A DNA stretch of 64,000 bases from JBOFIQ01 sp051654905 (GTDB lineage Bacteria; Actinomycetota; Actinomycetes; Propionibacteriales; Propionibacteriaceae), in NCBI GenBank assembly GCA_051654905.1, contig JBOFYY010000159.1, positions 62,001-126,000 of the forward strand, in the 5' to 3' direction. The notes beneath the pieces were generated by a model. The model ran no database searches. It worked only from the letters and a program-made list of their open reading frames with translations, and was not told the origin of the DNA. Positions 16,689 through 25,083 of this stretch are shown piece by piece. A program made the position numbers and the translations under genes. Position 1 is the first letter of the stretch. Each line of letters begins with the position of its first letter.

Positions 16689-16767
16689 TCTCTAACCCAA
16701 CCACATTTAACTGTGGAGGAGAAGAGACAGCGCTAAGGTGAGATAAGTTATTTTTTGTTGCTAAGTA

Positions 16768-17385
16768 TCAAACGGTGAGTGGTGCAGCGCCGTTGAACTT
16801 TATGCGCATTGCGTCGATGACATTGCCGATAAACACTAAATTAGGCTTATCAAGGATATCGACAGCAGTATTTTGGATAGTTCCAGCCGCACCAACCCAA
16901 AGTAGCTCCACTAAGTTGTGAGTTCCTATCCGATAATCGACATATGATGACCACGGAATATAGACAGTTTTCTTGCTGAGTATCCCCGTGACAGCAGCAA
17001 TTCCTTCAGTGCTGAAAGTTAAGTTGTAGAACTGATTTCCTTGAGCGGCGGCAGCCTGTCCAATACGAGGCCCAACCCTGCCGTGAAGCAAATCAATTAG
17101 CACAGCGTAAAGCTCGCGGCAGTGATTCTTTTTCTCGGAATGGCTTAGGCTGGAGATATTCCAATGAAGTTTGTGCTTTTTATTTGTGCAGTCAACTAAA
17201 TCTACGCGCCATATACTGCCAGTATTTATGCCATATTGGGTATAGGAAGTAGCTGAGACGGAGGCTGAGATGATCGAATCCAGCGGGATAGTCTTATTTT
17301 TCCAAATGATCTGATTCTCGTCGCAATGTACCGGGAATTTCCTAAATCCTTTAGGGAATGTTGAATCGTAAGTCCATTGCTGCAT
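16768..17385 (-). CDS. Uncharacterised cytoplasmic protein, possibly PH-like
   Basis: A 205-residue soluble protein without a signal peptide or membrane helix. It begins MQQWTYDSTFPKGFRKFPVH and contains alternating beta-type segments such as NKTIPLDSIISASVSATSY and KKTVYIPWSSYVDYRIG, which resemble the strands of bacterial PH-like domains; this is only a pattern impression. The ATG at 17385 is chosen because AGAGGA lies nine bases upstream; a longer frame from 17484 would overlap yaaA. It follows yaaA by 25 bp and is probably co-transcribed. Confidence 0.65.
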   Translation of the reverse strand: MQQWTYDSTFPKGFRKFPVHCDENQIIWKNKTIPLDSIISASVSATSYTQYGINTGSIWRVDLVDCTNKKHKLHWNISSLSHSEKKNHCRELYAVLIDLLHGRVGPRIGQAAAAQGNQFYNLTFSTEGIAAVTGILSKKTVYIPWSSYVDYRIGTHNLVELLWVGAAGTIQNTAVDILDKPNLVFIGNVIDAMRIKFNGAAPLTV

Positions 17386-17410
17386 AAGAGTAATCCTCTT
17401 CTGAAATAAG

Positions 17411-18190
17411 TTAGCGGGGGCGGCGGAAAACTGGAATCTGCGGCGTCGATAATTCAGCCAGGTAATAGTATCCTGCGGAATCAAAACGGGTTAGGTCGAC
17501 GGCGGTATTAACACGTTCTTTCATAAGCCATCCGGCCATTTCACCGCGGGCTCGTTTTGCGTGGAAAGAGATAATTTTCCACTCGCCGTTGGTTGATTGA
17601 TCTTCAAAACGTGGTGTTATAACTGGAATTGATAAGTCGCTAAGACGAGCTGCGGTGGCGTATTCAACAGAGGCTAGATTGACGATGATCGCTTCGCCAG
17701 GAGATTGAGTTACATCAGAAATTAAGGCATCGCGAAGCCGGTTTCCCCAAAAATCGTAAAGATTTCGTCCGCGCTCTGTGGGGAGTTGAGTCCCCATTTC
17801 TAGCCGATAAGGCTGAATGAGATCTAACGGGCGTAGCATTCCGTAAAAGCCAGAAAGAATGCGTAACGATTGTTGGCAGTAGTGGTAATCGTCAGCTACG
17901 AAGCGCTCGACGGCGCGTAAGCCTTGGTAAACGTCGCCCTGAAAGAGAGCAAGAGCTTGATGAGCGTTATCGACGGTAAAAGGGAACTCTATGTCGTGAT
18001 AGCGGTTGACGTTGAGATGCGCTAATTTTTCTGAAATATGCATCAAGGTAGCTAGCTCTGCGGGGGAAAAATCACGAAGCACAGTTACAAGTTCAGCGGT
18101 GTCAGCTAAGAAACGTGGTTGTGAGTACTCCGGAACCGCGAGACTGGGATTCTGGGCAAGGGACTTTGCAGGTGATAGCAGAGCAAGCAT
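17411..18190 (-). CDS. yaaA: Peroxide stress protein YaaA
   Basis: A 259-residue member of the YaaA/DUF328 family, starting MLALLSPAKSLAQ and carrying FLADTAELVTVLRDFSPAEL, GFYGMLRPLDLIQPYRLEMG and IISFHAKRARGEMAGW, the three conserved blocks. In E. coli YaaA lowers intracellular iron and limits DNA and protein damage during peroxide stress; later work ties the fold to DNA binding. Length is normal. It is divergent from the flavin reductase gene at 18351, with 160 bp between them. Confidence 0.9.
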   Translation of the reverse strand: MLALLSPAKSLAQNPSLAVPEYSQPRFLADTAELVTVLRDFSPAELATLMHISEKLAHLNVNRYHDIEFPFTVDNAHQALALFQGDVYQGLRAVERFVADDYHYCQQSLRILSGFYGMLRPLDLIQPYRLEMGTQLPTERGRNLYDFWGNRLRDALISDVTQSPGEAIIVNLASVEYATAARLSDLSIPVITPRFEDQSTNGEWKIISFHAKRARGEMAGWLMKERVNTAVDLTRFDSAGYYYLAELSTPQIPVFRRPR

Positions 18191-18350
18191 GGAAATCAGC
18201 GTACTGGGTAGCGCCGATAAATAGCAGAGGTTGCTAATTTTTCTGATCTATCAAAGTTATAGAGAAGTTTCTATCTGGGAATAGTTGGGAAAGCTCGGTA
18301 GTTATACCCGATAGAAAAGTAGTAGATATTTCACTATTAAGGGAGCGGCT

Positions 18351-18908
18351 ATGAAGATTGGTGTTGTAGTAGGTAGCGTTCGTCAGAACCGAGTAGGGCG
18401 AATTATTGGTGACTGGATTATGGAATCCGCCGCTGATCGTGAGGACACTACCTATGAGCTAGTCGATCTGATGGAACTCAACTTGCCATTTGCTACTGCA
18501 GCTATGCCCCCAGCAATGGCAAACCGCCAATACGAAGATCCCACCGTACAAGAGTGGAGCAAGCTCATCGATGGATTTGATGGGTTTATTTTCGTTACTC
18601 CCGAATACAACCATTCGATTCCGGGAGCATTTAAGAATGCTGTAGACCTACTTGGTCCAGAGTGGCGAGATAAGGCAATTGCTTTTGTGGGATATGCCGT
18701 AGCTGGTGGGGGAGCAGCTATTGATGCATGGCGACAAGTAGCAGCAAACTTCAATATGTTTGATGTTCGTAGCAGCGTTAATCTCAATATCTTCCAAGAA
18801 ATTGTTGACGGCAAGCTCAACCTGAATGAGCGTCGCGCTGGAGAACTCAGTGCGTTGTTTGAATCGCTAGAAGCAGCAACTCGCGCTACAGCAGCGCTAC
18901 GGGCATAA
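18351..18908 (+). CDS. NADPH-dependent FMN reductase family protein
   Basis: A 185-residue flavodoxin-like protein. The FMN phosphate loop is GSVRQNRVGR at residues 8-17 and the second flavin-binding block is FVTPEYNHSIPGAFKNAVDLL, both diagnostic of the NAD(P)H-dependent FMN reductase family (ChrR/YieF-like). Such enzymes reduce quinones, chromate or azo compounds and protect against oxidative stress. GGGAG is placed seven bases before the ATG. Divergent from yaaA, so a shared oxidative-stress context is plausible but not shown. Confidence 0.88.
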   Translation: MKIGVVVGSVRQNRVGRIIGDWIMESAADREDTTYELVDLMELNLPFATAAMPPAMANRQYEDPTVQEWSKLIDGFDGFIFVTPEYNHSIPGAFKNAVDLLGPEWRDKAIAFVGYAVAGGGAAIDAWRQVAANFNMFDVRSSVNLNIFQEIVDGKLNLNERRAGELSALFESLEAATRATAALRA

Positions 18909-18926
18909 CCGTAGTATTGCGAATAT

Positions 18927-18968
18927 AAAGTGATGCCCCTCATCTAAGTTAGGTGGGGGCATCACTTT
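18927..18968. terminator. Bidirectional terminator after the FMN reductase gene
   Basis: AAAGTGATGCCCC (18927-18939) pairs with GGGGCATCACTTT (18956-18968) between convergent genes, with A/T runs on the outer sides. Confidence 0.8.
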
Positions 18969-18982
18969 GGTTCAAGCCAGAT

Positions 18983-19519
18983 CTAAATTGCGGCTTCTGC
19001 AGTAACGAGCCGGCTCTGGGCTTGCGGGAGAATAGTTCTAGTGGCGATATCGTTGATAACACGGATCGCTTCATCTGGAGTATGGTTCATACCTTCGCTA
19101 CGGCGATCCTTCGTAGTGTGAGCGTCGGCGATAAGAGCTACAGAAACCCCCCGATAGAGGGCGCCAAAGAATGTATTGCGGATACAGAAATCAGTCATGG
19201 CTCCTACGAGAAGAATCTCGTTCACGTCAAGAGAAGCAAGCTGTTCTGCTAGTTCGGTGTCTACAAAAGAATCGCCAAAAGTTTTCTCCACAATGAGCTC
19301 GGTACCAATTGGAGAAAGCTCTGGAACAATCTGCCAGCCCGGAGAATTAGAGATTAAACTGCTGGAGCTGTGTCGAACCCAAATAACAGGTATTTCAGTA
19401 GCACGAGCTCGTTCCACTAGCTCGGCGATTGTCTTGATTACTTGATCGCGATTATGAGCCCCCGCCATGACGTCAACTTGAACATCGACTACAAGGAGTG
19501 CTGGCACAGTATTTTCCAT
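18983..19519 (-). CDS. Isochorismatase-family cysteine hydrolase
   Basis: A 178-residue protein of the isochorismatase-like hydrolase family. The catalytic triad can be seen: Asp in ALLVVDVQVDV, Lys in VEKTFGDSF and Cys in AMTDFCIRNT. Family members hydrolyse isochorismate, nicotinamide or other amides; the short length and lack of extra domains do not decide the substrate. The ATG at 19519 is chosen because the family N-terminus begins right there; the longer open frame up to 19684 covers the GNAT remnant in another frame. The ribosome binding site is weak. Confidence 0.85.
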   Translation of the reverse strand: MENTVPALLVVDVQVDVMAGAHNRDQVIKTIAELVERARATEIPVIWVRHSSSSLISNSPGWQIVPELSPIGTELIVEKTFGDSFVDTELAEQLASLDVNEILLVGAMTDFCIRNTFFGALYRGVSVALIADAHTTKDRRSEGMNHTPDEAIRVINDIATRTILPQAQSRLVTAEAAI

Positions 19520-19542
19520 GACTCTATTTATAGCAATGCAAG

Positions 19543-19764
19543 TTACTGCGTAATGCTGAATATCAGTATGTCCCGTAGCTGAGTGGGGTTGCTGGCGGAG
19601 ACATTTTCGTTTACTAAAAGCGCATCTTGGGTCATACCAAGCGCACGAGGGATGGCGGCGCTGCGTTCGTTTAGAGCGTCGCAACGGATCTCAATACGTC
19701 GAAAACCTGCGGAAAGCATGGCGTCGATTAGTCCTTGACATGCTTCGCGCGCATATATGCGTTG
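19543..19764 (-). pseudogene. GNAT acetyltransferase remnant (C-terminal part)
   Basis: The minus-strand frame ending in TAA at 19543-19545 reads about 73 residues without a start codon at a sensible place. It contains AGFRRIEIRCDALNERSAAI followed by PRALGMTQDALL and ends LRDILIFSITQ, which is the C-terminal half of a RimJ/RimL-type N-acetyltransferase. The frame is closed by TAG immediately upstream (19765-19767) and the N-terminal SAM-like acetyl-CoA half is not found, so the gene is broken. The 100 bp between here and 19870 hold the promoter area of the next gene and nothing else I recognise. Confidence 0.7.
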
Positions 19765-19870
19765 CTATTGATTTAATGCAGAGCATTCCGAAGCGCTGCC
19801 GTAGCTCTAGCATAACTGAAAAGGTGAAACTAGAGGCCAACTGACCCATAGTGGCGGCATAATTGAGCGT

Positions 19871-20245
19871 ATGCAACCGAAAATGCGAGTTGTCGCTAGC
19901 GCCCTAACAGCCACTATGGCCGCTGTGTGGATGACTGGTTGTTCTAACACTACTGAAGCTAACGCTGACTATGCTGAGATCTGCCAAGACCCTAAAACTA
20001 ATAAGCGCTTGAATGACAGCGATTGCCAAGGAAGTAATGGGCGTTCGCGTGGACATTGGTCGTATATTCCAATTGCTGCTGGGAGTCGTGTAATACCTAA
20101 GATCGGTGAGTCCGTCCCAGGGGATGCGACGTCGGTACGTCCGGCAGGTTCTACCAGCACGCGGGTTTCGTCAAAGGGCGGCAGCTATGCCAAATCTGGG
20201 ACTGGGCATGGTGGTTTTGGTGGTAAAGCAGGAGGCGGTTCCTAA
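19871..20245 (+). CDS. Small lipoprotein, YgiB/DUF1190-like
   Basis: A 124-residue protein with a lipoprotein signal ending in the lipobox-like WMTGC (Cys24), then CQDPKTNKRLNDSDC with two Cys, and a Gly/Ser-rich tail. The tail, the Cys pair and the position right before a YgiC-like gene match the ygiB-ygiC arrangement of enterobacteria, where YgiB is a DUF1190 lipoprotein. Sequence similarity is weak by eye, so the family is tentative. Its stop codon overlaps the next start by one base. Confidence 0.7.
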   Translation: MQPKMRVVASALTATMAAVWMTGCSNTTEANADYAEICQDPKTNKRLNDSDCQGSNGRSRGHWSYIPIAAGSRVIPKIGESVPGDATSVRPAGSTSTRVSSKGGSYAKSGTGHGGFGGKAGGGS

Positions 20246-21462
20246 TGCGTCGGGTGGCATCTAAATCTCGTGAGGGTTGGCAAGATATTGTCGCTGGGCA
20301 AGGCTTGGTATTCGGTGAGGTTTGTAACGAAAATACCGGTCAAATGACGCATTACTGGAATGAGTCAGCCCGTTATGAGTTCACAATGGATGAGGTTACT
20401 TATCTAGAAAATGTGTCTGAAGAACTGCATCGAATGAGTATGGAAGCGACACTTTTCTTATCTGAAGAAGCTGGTAAAAAGGGTTCCCCGTGGCAGTTGG
20501 GAATTTCTGGTGAAGCGCTGGAATTGGCTCGGTTCTCTTTGCATCGTGGCGACCCTTGGCTGTACGGCCGGTTTGATCTGGTTTACGAATCATTAGCAGC
20601 AGGACCAGCAAAGATGCTGGAATACAATGCCGATACCCCTACCGGGTTGATCGAGGCTGCGCTAATTCAGTGGTACTGGTTTGAGGATGTGTGCGGTGGC
20701 CAGTTCTCTGGTTTGGACCAGTGGAATGGGCTACATGAGGCATTGGTGGAACGCTGGGCTTGGTTGGATAAAAAATTAGGTGAACCCTCGCTGATACATT
20801 TTGCTTATTCTGGCTTAGAAGAGTCAGGCGAAGACATGATGACTGTCGGATATCTGTTGGATACGGCGATACAGGCGCAGATTCCTGCGCAATTAGTAGA
20901 TATTGGACAGTTAGGTTACGACGAGACTGCTGGTCGATTCGTAGGTGCAGATAATCGTTATCTGGAGGCAATCTTTGCATTGTATCCGTGGGAATGGCTG
21001 ATGGCGGAGCCTTATGCGGCGGTGATGGCAAAGCATCGCCCCACAGGTTGGATTGAGCCAGCTTGGAAAATGTTTTTATCGACGAAGCTCCTTCCGGCAG
21101 CTTTATGGCATCTATATCCGGGGCATGAGAACCTACTGCCGACATTTATCGATAATGGGGTTGCGCCTGCTATGTCTGAATATGTGCGCAAACCTTTACA
21201 CGGGCGAGAAGGCGACAATATCGAGCTGCATGGTGAAGGGCTGCATCTACGTAATCTAGGAGATTGTGGTTCTGAAGGTCATGTGATCCAGCAGTTCCAG
21301 AAACTTCCTGACTTCCCTGGCGAGGATCACTCACATAATCGCCCAGTCTTGGGCACGTGGATGATTGGCGACGAGTGTTTTGGCGTCGGAATCCGGGAAT
21401 CTGACGGTCCTATCACTGACTACTACTGTCGATTCGTGCCCAACGTTATTGTGCGTGATTGA
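20245..21462 (+). CDS. Glutathionylspermidine synthase-like ATP-grasp ligase (YgiC family)
   Basis: A 405-residue protein matching the C-terminal ATP-grasp ligase of glutathionylspermidine synthase, as in E. coli YgiC/YjfC. Typical blocks are RFDLVYESLAAGPAKMLEYN followed by ADTPTGLIEA, FALYPWEWLM, and YVRKPLHGREGDNIEL near the ATP site. The amidase half of the bifunctional enzyme is absent. The acceptor and amine substrates are unknown. Actinobacteria of this group normally use mycothiol rather than glutathione, so the product is probably not glutathionylspermidine. Coupled to the upstream lipoprotein gene. Confidence 0.85.
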   Translation: MRRVASKSREGWQDIVAGQGLVFGEVCNENTGQMTHYWNESARYEFTMDEVTYLENVSEELHRMSMEATLFLSEEAGKKGSPWQLGISGEALELARFSLHRGDPWLYGRFDLVYESLAAGPAKMLEYNADTPTGLIEAALIQWYWFEDVCGGQFSGLDQWNGLHEALVERWAWLDKKLGEPSLIHFAYSGLEESGEDMMTVGYLLDTAIQAQIPAQLVDIGQLGYDETAGRFVGADNRYLEAIFALYPWEWLMAEPYAAVMAKHRPTGWIEPAWKMFLSTKLLPAALWHLYPGHENLLPTFIDNGVAPAMSEYVRKPLHGREGDNIELHGEGLHLRNLGDCGSEGHVIQQFQKLPDFPGEDHSHNRPVLGTWMIGDECFGVGIRESDGPITDYYCRFVPNVIVRD

Positions 21463-21484
21463 GATAGCGAATATAGAAGCAAAT

Positions 21485-21522
21485 AAGAAGAGTCCCGATT
21501 TATTTAAATCGGGACTCTTCTT
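21485..21522. terminator. Strong bidirectional terminator
   Basis: An 18-bp perfect inverted repeat (21485-21502 with 21505-21522) with GC-rich centre and A/T-rich outer arms, between the YgiC-like gene and the convergent tRNA-Ser. Confidence 0.85.
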
Positions 21523-21527
21523 CTACG

Positions 21528-21612
21528 CGGAGGATACGAGATTCGAACTCGTGAGGGGTTGCCCCCAACCCGCTTTCCAAGCGAGCGCCATAGGCCTCTA
21601 GGCGAATCCTCC
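21528..21612 (-). tRNA. tRNA-Ser (anticodon GGA)
   Basis: The minus strand folds as a class II tRNA of 85 bases: acceptor GGAGGAT with ATCCTCC, D arm, anticodon stem CTCGC/GCGGG with loop TTGGAAA (anticodon GGA, reads UCC/UCU), a long variable arm and the T loop GTTCGAATC. CCA is not encoded. Confidence 0.95.
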
Positions 21613-21754
21613 GTGGGGAACTCTACCTGATAGAACCACCTCAACGCCACCTGATCGGAAAAATATTGCTATTTTGTCTTGAGGAGCCAGCTATCTGGCA
21701 GGGTTCCTACCGGAAATGTGATCGCCAAGCCCGCCCACTATAGAAGGACCTTAA

Positions 21755-22219
21755 ATGAAGCTGACAAGAAATGTCGTCGATTTGGGGATAGATCTTCATG
21801 CTGATGTTCCAGAACAGTGGCGGGAGTATCCGCAGCCGGGAACGCTTTTAGTGGTAGCTGCTCCAGTTGGGGAACGTGTTGCAGGTATTCGCCCCAATGT
21901 GGTGTGGGGATTTAGTGAAACAGCTGATTCAGAGCAGGCTTTCAGTGATATGAAAGCAGGACTACTTGGATTAGAGCGAGCGGCTGTTGTTGCAGAATCT
22001 AGGACGCAAGGAGTTCAGCCGTCGCAGCAGCTCACCGTTACTCACTATGCGGAAGGGCTAGGGACAGCTGTTGCTATTGTGCGACAAATTTTTGTTGACG
22101 CGAACCTCAGAGGCACAGTTGATATTTTTGCGACTATTGGCAGCGATGCAGATGCTACTGAAATTGAAGAATTAGCTGGAATTGTCGCAACATCTCGGGT
22201 GGTAGTTACTGTGCCATAG
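21755..22219 (+). CDS. Conserved hypothetical protein upstream of the SRP RNA and dnaX
   Basis: A 154-residue soluble protein starting MKLTRNVVDLGIDLHADVPE with GAAGG before the ATG. The pattern of a short amphipathic start, WREYPQPGTLLVVAAP and a C-terminal VVTVP recalls the LpqN/LpqT-type fold of actinobacteria, but no signal peptide or lipobox is present. I do not recognise a function. It stands alone between tRNA-Ser and the SRP RNA. Confidence 0.65.
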   Translation: MKLTRNVVDLGIDLHADVPEQWREYPQPGTLLVVAAPVGERVAGIRPNVVWGFSETADSEQAFSDMKAGLLGLERAAVVAESRTQGVQPSQQLTVTHYAEGLGTAVAIVRQIFVDANLRGTVDIFATIGSDADATEIEELAGIVATSRVVVTVP

Positions 22220-22267
22220 CTTGTCGGCTTTGGCATCGACGTCACTAACCTCTAGACTTAATATCAA

Positions 22268-22355
22268 GGTCCTCCGCGCGGCGGCACCTGACTAAACCTC
22301 CCCAGGGCCGGAAGGCAGTAAGGATAGGTCGGCTCTACCGGGTGCGCGGAGGACC
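22268..22355 (+). ncRNA. ffs: Signal recognition particle RNA (4.5S type)
   Basis: The ends GGTCCTCCGCGC and GCGCGGAGGACC pair to form the long hairpin, and the conserved Ffh-binding tip CCCAGGGCCGGAAGGCAGTA is present. The molecule of about 88 bases is followed by a T-rich run, a likely terminator. An SRP RNA next to dnaX is known from actinobacteria. Confidence 0.95.
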
Positions 22356-22421
22356 CCTTTCTTTTATTTAACAAGGTATTTCCACAGATTTTGCTAATAG
22401 AGAATGCGGCGACGCTGACAA

Positions 22422-24602
22422 GTGTCGGTATCTCCAAGTAGGCTCAGTGGTGTGAGTGACAACCTCTTCGATGATGAGCTAGATCTATTCGGCGCCAGTG
22501 ATGGCTACGAGCAAGACGGCCCCAGTTTGTTCGGCGATGAGCCGATTATTCAGGATGGGCCTGCTCTTTTTGAGGAACTGCCTGAACCAGATAGTGAAAT
22601 CACAGAGTTAGCAGCCCCAGCAGCTCCGGTAAGAACTCGTATGGTTGATACCGCGCCAGCTGCTCCACTAGCGCTCTATCGACGTTATCGTCCCGATAGT
22701 TTTGCCGATGTTATTGGGCAGGAACACGTCACAGATCCGCTACAGCGAGCGTTGGTAAATAACCGCGTCAACCACGCCTATCTCTTTTCTGGGCCGCGCG
22801 GCTGCGGAAAAACGACATCGGCACGAATCTTGGCTCGCTGTTTGAACTGTGAGCAAGGCCCAACTCCCACCCCCTGCGGAGAATGTCAGTCATGTCGAGA
22901 TTTAGCTCGAGGCGGCAATGGTTCTATCGATGTAATTGAAATTGATGCCGCTTCGCATGGTGGTGTCGATGATGCTAGAGATCTTCGAGAGCGGGCCTTC
23001 TTTGCGCCAGTTCATAGTCGTTACAAGATTTACATTATCGACGAAGCGCACATGGTTACCTCTGCTGGCTTCAACGCTTTACTTAAGTTAGTAGAAGAAC
23101 CACCACCTCATGTGAAGTTTATTTTTGCAACAACAGAACCTGAAAAAGTTATCGGTACGATCCGTTCTCGCACGCATCACTATCCTTTCCGGCTAGTGCC
23201 GCCTAAGGTGCTAACTAGCTACCTCAGCACCTTGTGCGATAAAGAAGGCGTAGTAGTTGATCCAGCTGTAATGCCGCTAGTTGTGCGCGCTGGCGCTGGA
23301 TCAGTACGTGATTCACTCTCGGTATTGGATCAGCTGTTAGGTGGAGCGCAGGCTGATGGCGTCAGCTATGAACATGCTTCGACGTTGTTGGGGTACACCC
23401 CAGATTCCTTGCTGGATCGGATTGTAGATGCTTTCGGAGCGGGGGATTCTTCAGAAGTTTTCGCGACGATAGATGCTGTCGTAGAGCAAGGGCAAGATCC
23501 ACGTCGTTTTGCAGAAGATTTACTACGTCGGTTACGAGATTTGGTAGTAGTTGCTGCCGTCGATGATGCCATCACCTCTGGGCTGATTGACGTATCAGGA
23601 GATCAAGCTGAGCGATTGTCGCATCAGGCAGCAGCTATGGGGTTAGGTGAACTAACGCGTGCTGCTGAGGTTATTTCAACCGGTCTTACTCAGATGCGTG
23701 GCACAACAGCTCCTCGCCTGCACCTAGAACTCATGTGTGCACGAGTGCTATTGCCTGGCGCTGACGTAGATGAGCGTGGGATTCATGCTCGACTGGATCG
23801 GCTAGAGCGTCGCTTTGGTATGGGAGACCCGACCACGCCGCCTCCGACGTCAGTAGTAGCGGTGGATGTTGCTAAGGAAAAGCCTACGGTAGGCAGTTCT
23901 TCGCAGGGTCCTGAGATCTTAGCGCCGGAAGTTGCCCAACCCAAACCTGTTGTGGCAAATCTTGTTCAAGATAAGCCGGTTATGGCAGAGCCAGTTGCAA
24001 CAGAGCCTGCAAGGTCAGAATCTGTAGTACCCGAGTTCGAGCAGATTCAGGAGGCTCCGCAGGTTGTTGCTGCAGAAGCGCGACTCACAATCGCTTTCGT
24101 GCGGCAGCAGTGGCCTCAGATCTTGGAGCAAGTGAAAGAACGTCGTCGCTTTACTTGGATCATGCTGAGTCAGAATGCGCATGTTATGGACGTACAAGGC
24201 GACCTGCTAACCCTTGGCATGGCTAATGTTGGTGCACGAGATAGCTGGGAACGTGGCGGTAATGCTGAGGTATTAACTGAAGTTATCGCTAAAATAATGG
24301 GTCATCGACTTCGTATTGAAGCTATCGTTGACGGTGCTGCTAGTCCCCGTCATGCTCCAGAGCCAGAATCGGAGCCATCAATCCCAACTGAGCCAAAGTC
24401 AGCTGTCAGCGCGCAAATTCAGCAAGTAGCCCGTGAGAATATTCGTCCTACCAGAATGGTGCCAGCAGAAACTGAACCAGCGTCAGAAGAGGACGAGTCA
24501 CAATTTTCTCGTGACGACGAAAGTATTGATGTGAATGTATCCTCAGATGCGTTGCTACGAGATGTGCTGGGTGCACAACGTATCGATGAGCAGCAACTAT
24601 AA
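22422..24602 (+). CDS. dnaX: DNA polymerase III subunit gamma/tau
   Basis: A 726-residue clamp-loader ATPase. The AAA+ core begins at residue 84 (ALYRRYRPDSFADVIGQEHV), with Walker A GPRGCGKT at 124-131, four zinc ligands among Cys140, 143, 152, 155 and 158, and Walker B IIDEAH at 205-210, followed by SRC-type arginine finger region. An acidic extension of about 80 residues precedes the core, and a Pro/Glu/Val-rich linker leads to a tau-like C-terminal domain. The GTG start at 22422 is uncertain; a GTG at 22452 is also possible, as neither has a clear ribosome binding site. No slippery heptamer for a gamma frameshift was seen. Confidence 0.92.
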   Translation: MSVSPSRLSGVSDNLFDDELDLFGASDGYEQDGPSLFGDEPIIQDGPALFEELPEPDSEITELAAPAAPVRTRMVDTAPAAPLALYRRYRPDSFADVIGQEHVTDPLQRALVNNRVNHAYLFSGPRGCGKTTSARILARCLNCEQGPTPTPCGECQSCRDLARGGNGSIDVIEIDAASHGGVDDARDLRERAFFAPVHSRYKIYIIDEAHMVTSAGFNALLKLVEEPPPHVKFIFATTEPEKVIGTIRSRTHHYPFRLVPPKVLTSYLSTLCDKEGVVVDPAVMPLVVRAGAGSVRDSLSVLDQLLGGAQADGVSYEHASTLLGYTPDSLLDRIVDAFGAGDSSEVFATIDAVVEQGQDPRRFAEDLLRRLRDLVVVAAVDDAITSGLIDVSGDQAERLSHQAAAMGLGELTRAAEVISTGLTQMRGTTAPRLHLELMCARVLLPGADVDERGIHARLDRLERRFGMGDPTTPPPTSVVAVDVAKEKPTVGSSSQGPEILAPEVAQPKPVVANLVQDKPVMAEPVATEPARSESVVPEFEQIQEAPQVVAAEARLTIAFVRQQWPQILEQVKERRRFTWIMLSQNAHVMDVQGDLLTLGMANVGARDSWERGGNAEVLTEVIAKIMGHRLRIEAIVDGAASPRHAPEPESEPSIPTEPKSAVSAQIQQVARENIRPTRMVPAETEPASEEDESQFSRDDESIDVNVSSDALLRDVLGAQRIDEQQL

Positions 24603-24671
24603 AGCCGGCTGTGTTTCTCAGTTAGCACCGTGACATTTATTAAAAATAACAATCTTTACAAGGAGCATGTC

Positions 24672-25076
24672 GTGACTGAATCATCATCTCGATGGGATAA
24701 ACCAGATTTTGATATGTCCGCGTCTAGCCCGTTTGGTTCAGGGGCAGATAGCGATATGGGCGGTTTTGATTTTGGCGGAATGAATATGTCCGACATCATG
24801 GCGCAAGCCCAAGCTATGCAAGCACAGATTGCCAACGCGCAAGCTGAACTTTCAACAATGACTTTTACTGGAACAGCTGGTGGTGGCCTAGTTTCAGCAA
24901 TCGTTAGCGGTACTGGCGAATTAGAGAAAGTAGTTGTTCAACCAGAAGCCTGCGATCCTAGCGATACTGAATCCTTAGGTGATCTGATCGTCGCTGCGGT
25001 GCGGGACGCTCAAAATCAGATGGCAGCTGTTGCGCAAGCCAAGCTCGGTGTAGCTGGCGGCGGGATGGGTTTCTGA
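24672..25076 (+). CDS. YbaB/EbfC-family nucleoid-associated protein
   Basis: A 134-residue protein with the YbaB/EbfC core: the helix MSDIMAQAQAMQAQIANAQA, the strand pair around TGTAGGGLVSAIVSGTGELE and the C-terminal helix DLIVAAVRDAQNQMAAVAQA. These proteins form dimers with pincer-like helices and bind DNA. It has an extra acidic Gly/Ser N-terminus of about 45 residues. The GTG at 24672 is preferred because AAGGAG lies seven bases upstream. It sits between dnaX and recR, the usual order. Confidence 0.9.
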   Translation: MTESSSRWDKPDFDMSASSPFGSGADSDMGGFDFGGMNMSDIMAQAQAMQAQIANAQAELSTMTFTGTAGGGLVSAIVSGTGELEKVVVQPEACDPSDTESLGDLIVAAVRDAQNQMAAVAQAKLGVAGGGMGF

Positions 25077-25083
25077 TACCCAC

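Noticed and set aside
22422..24602. Programmed frameshift producing the gamma form of DnaX
   Set aside because: No A6G-type slippery heptamer followed by an early stop was found near the end of the AAA+ part.
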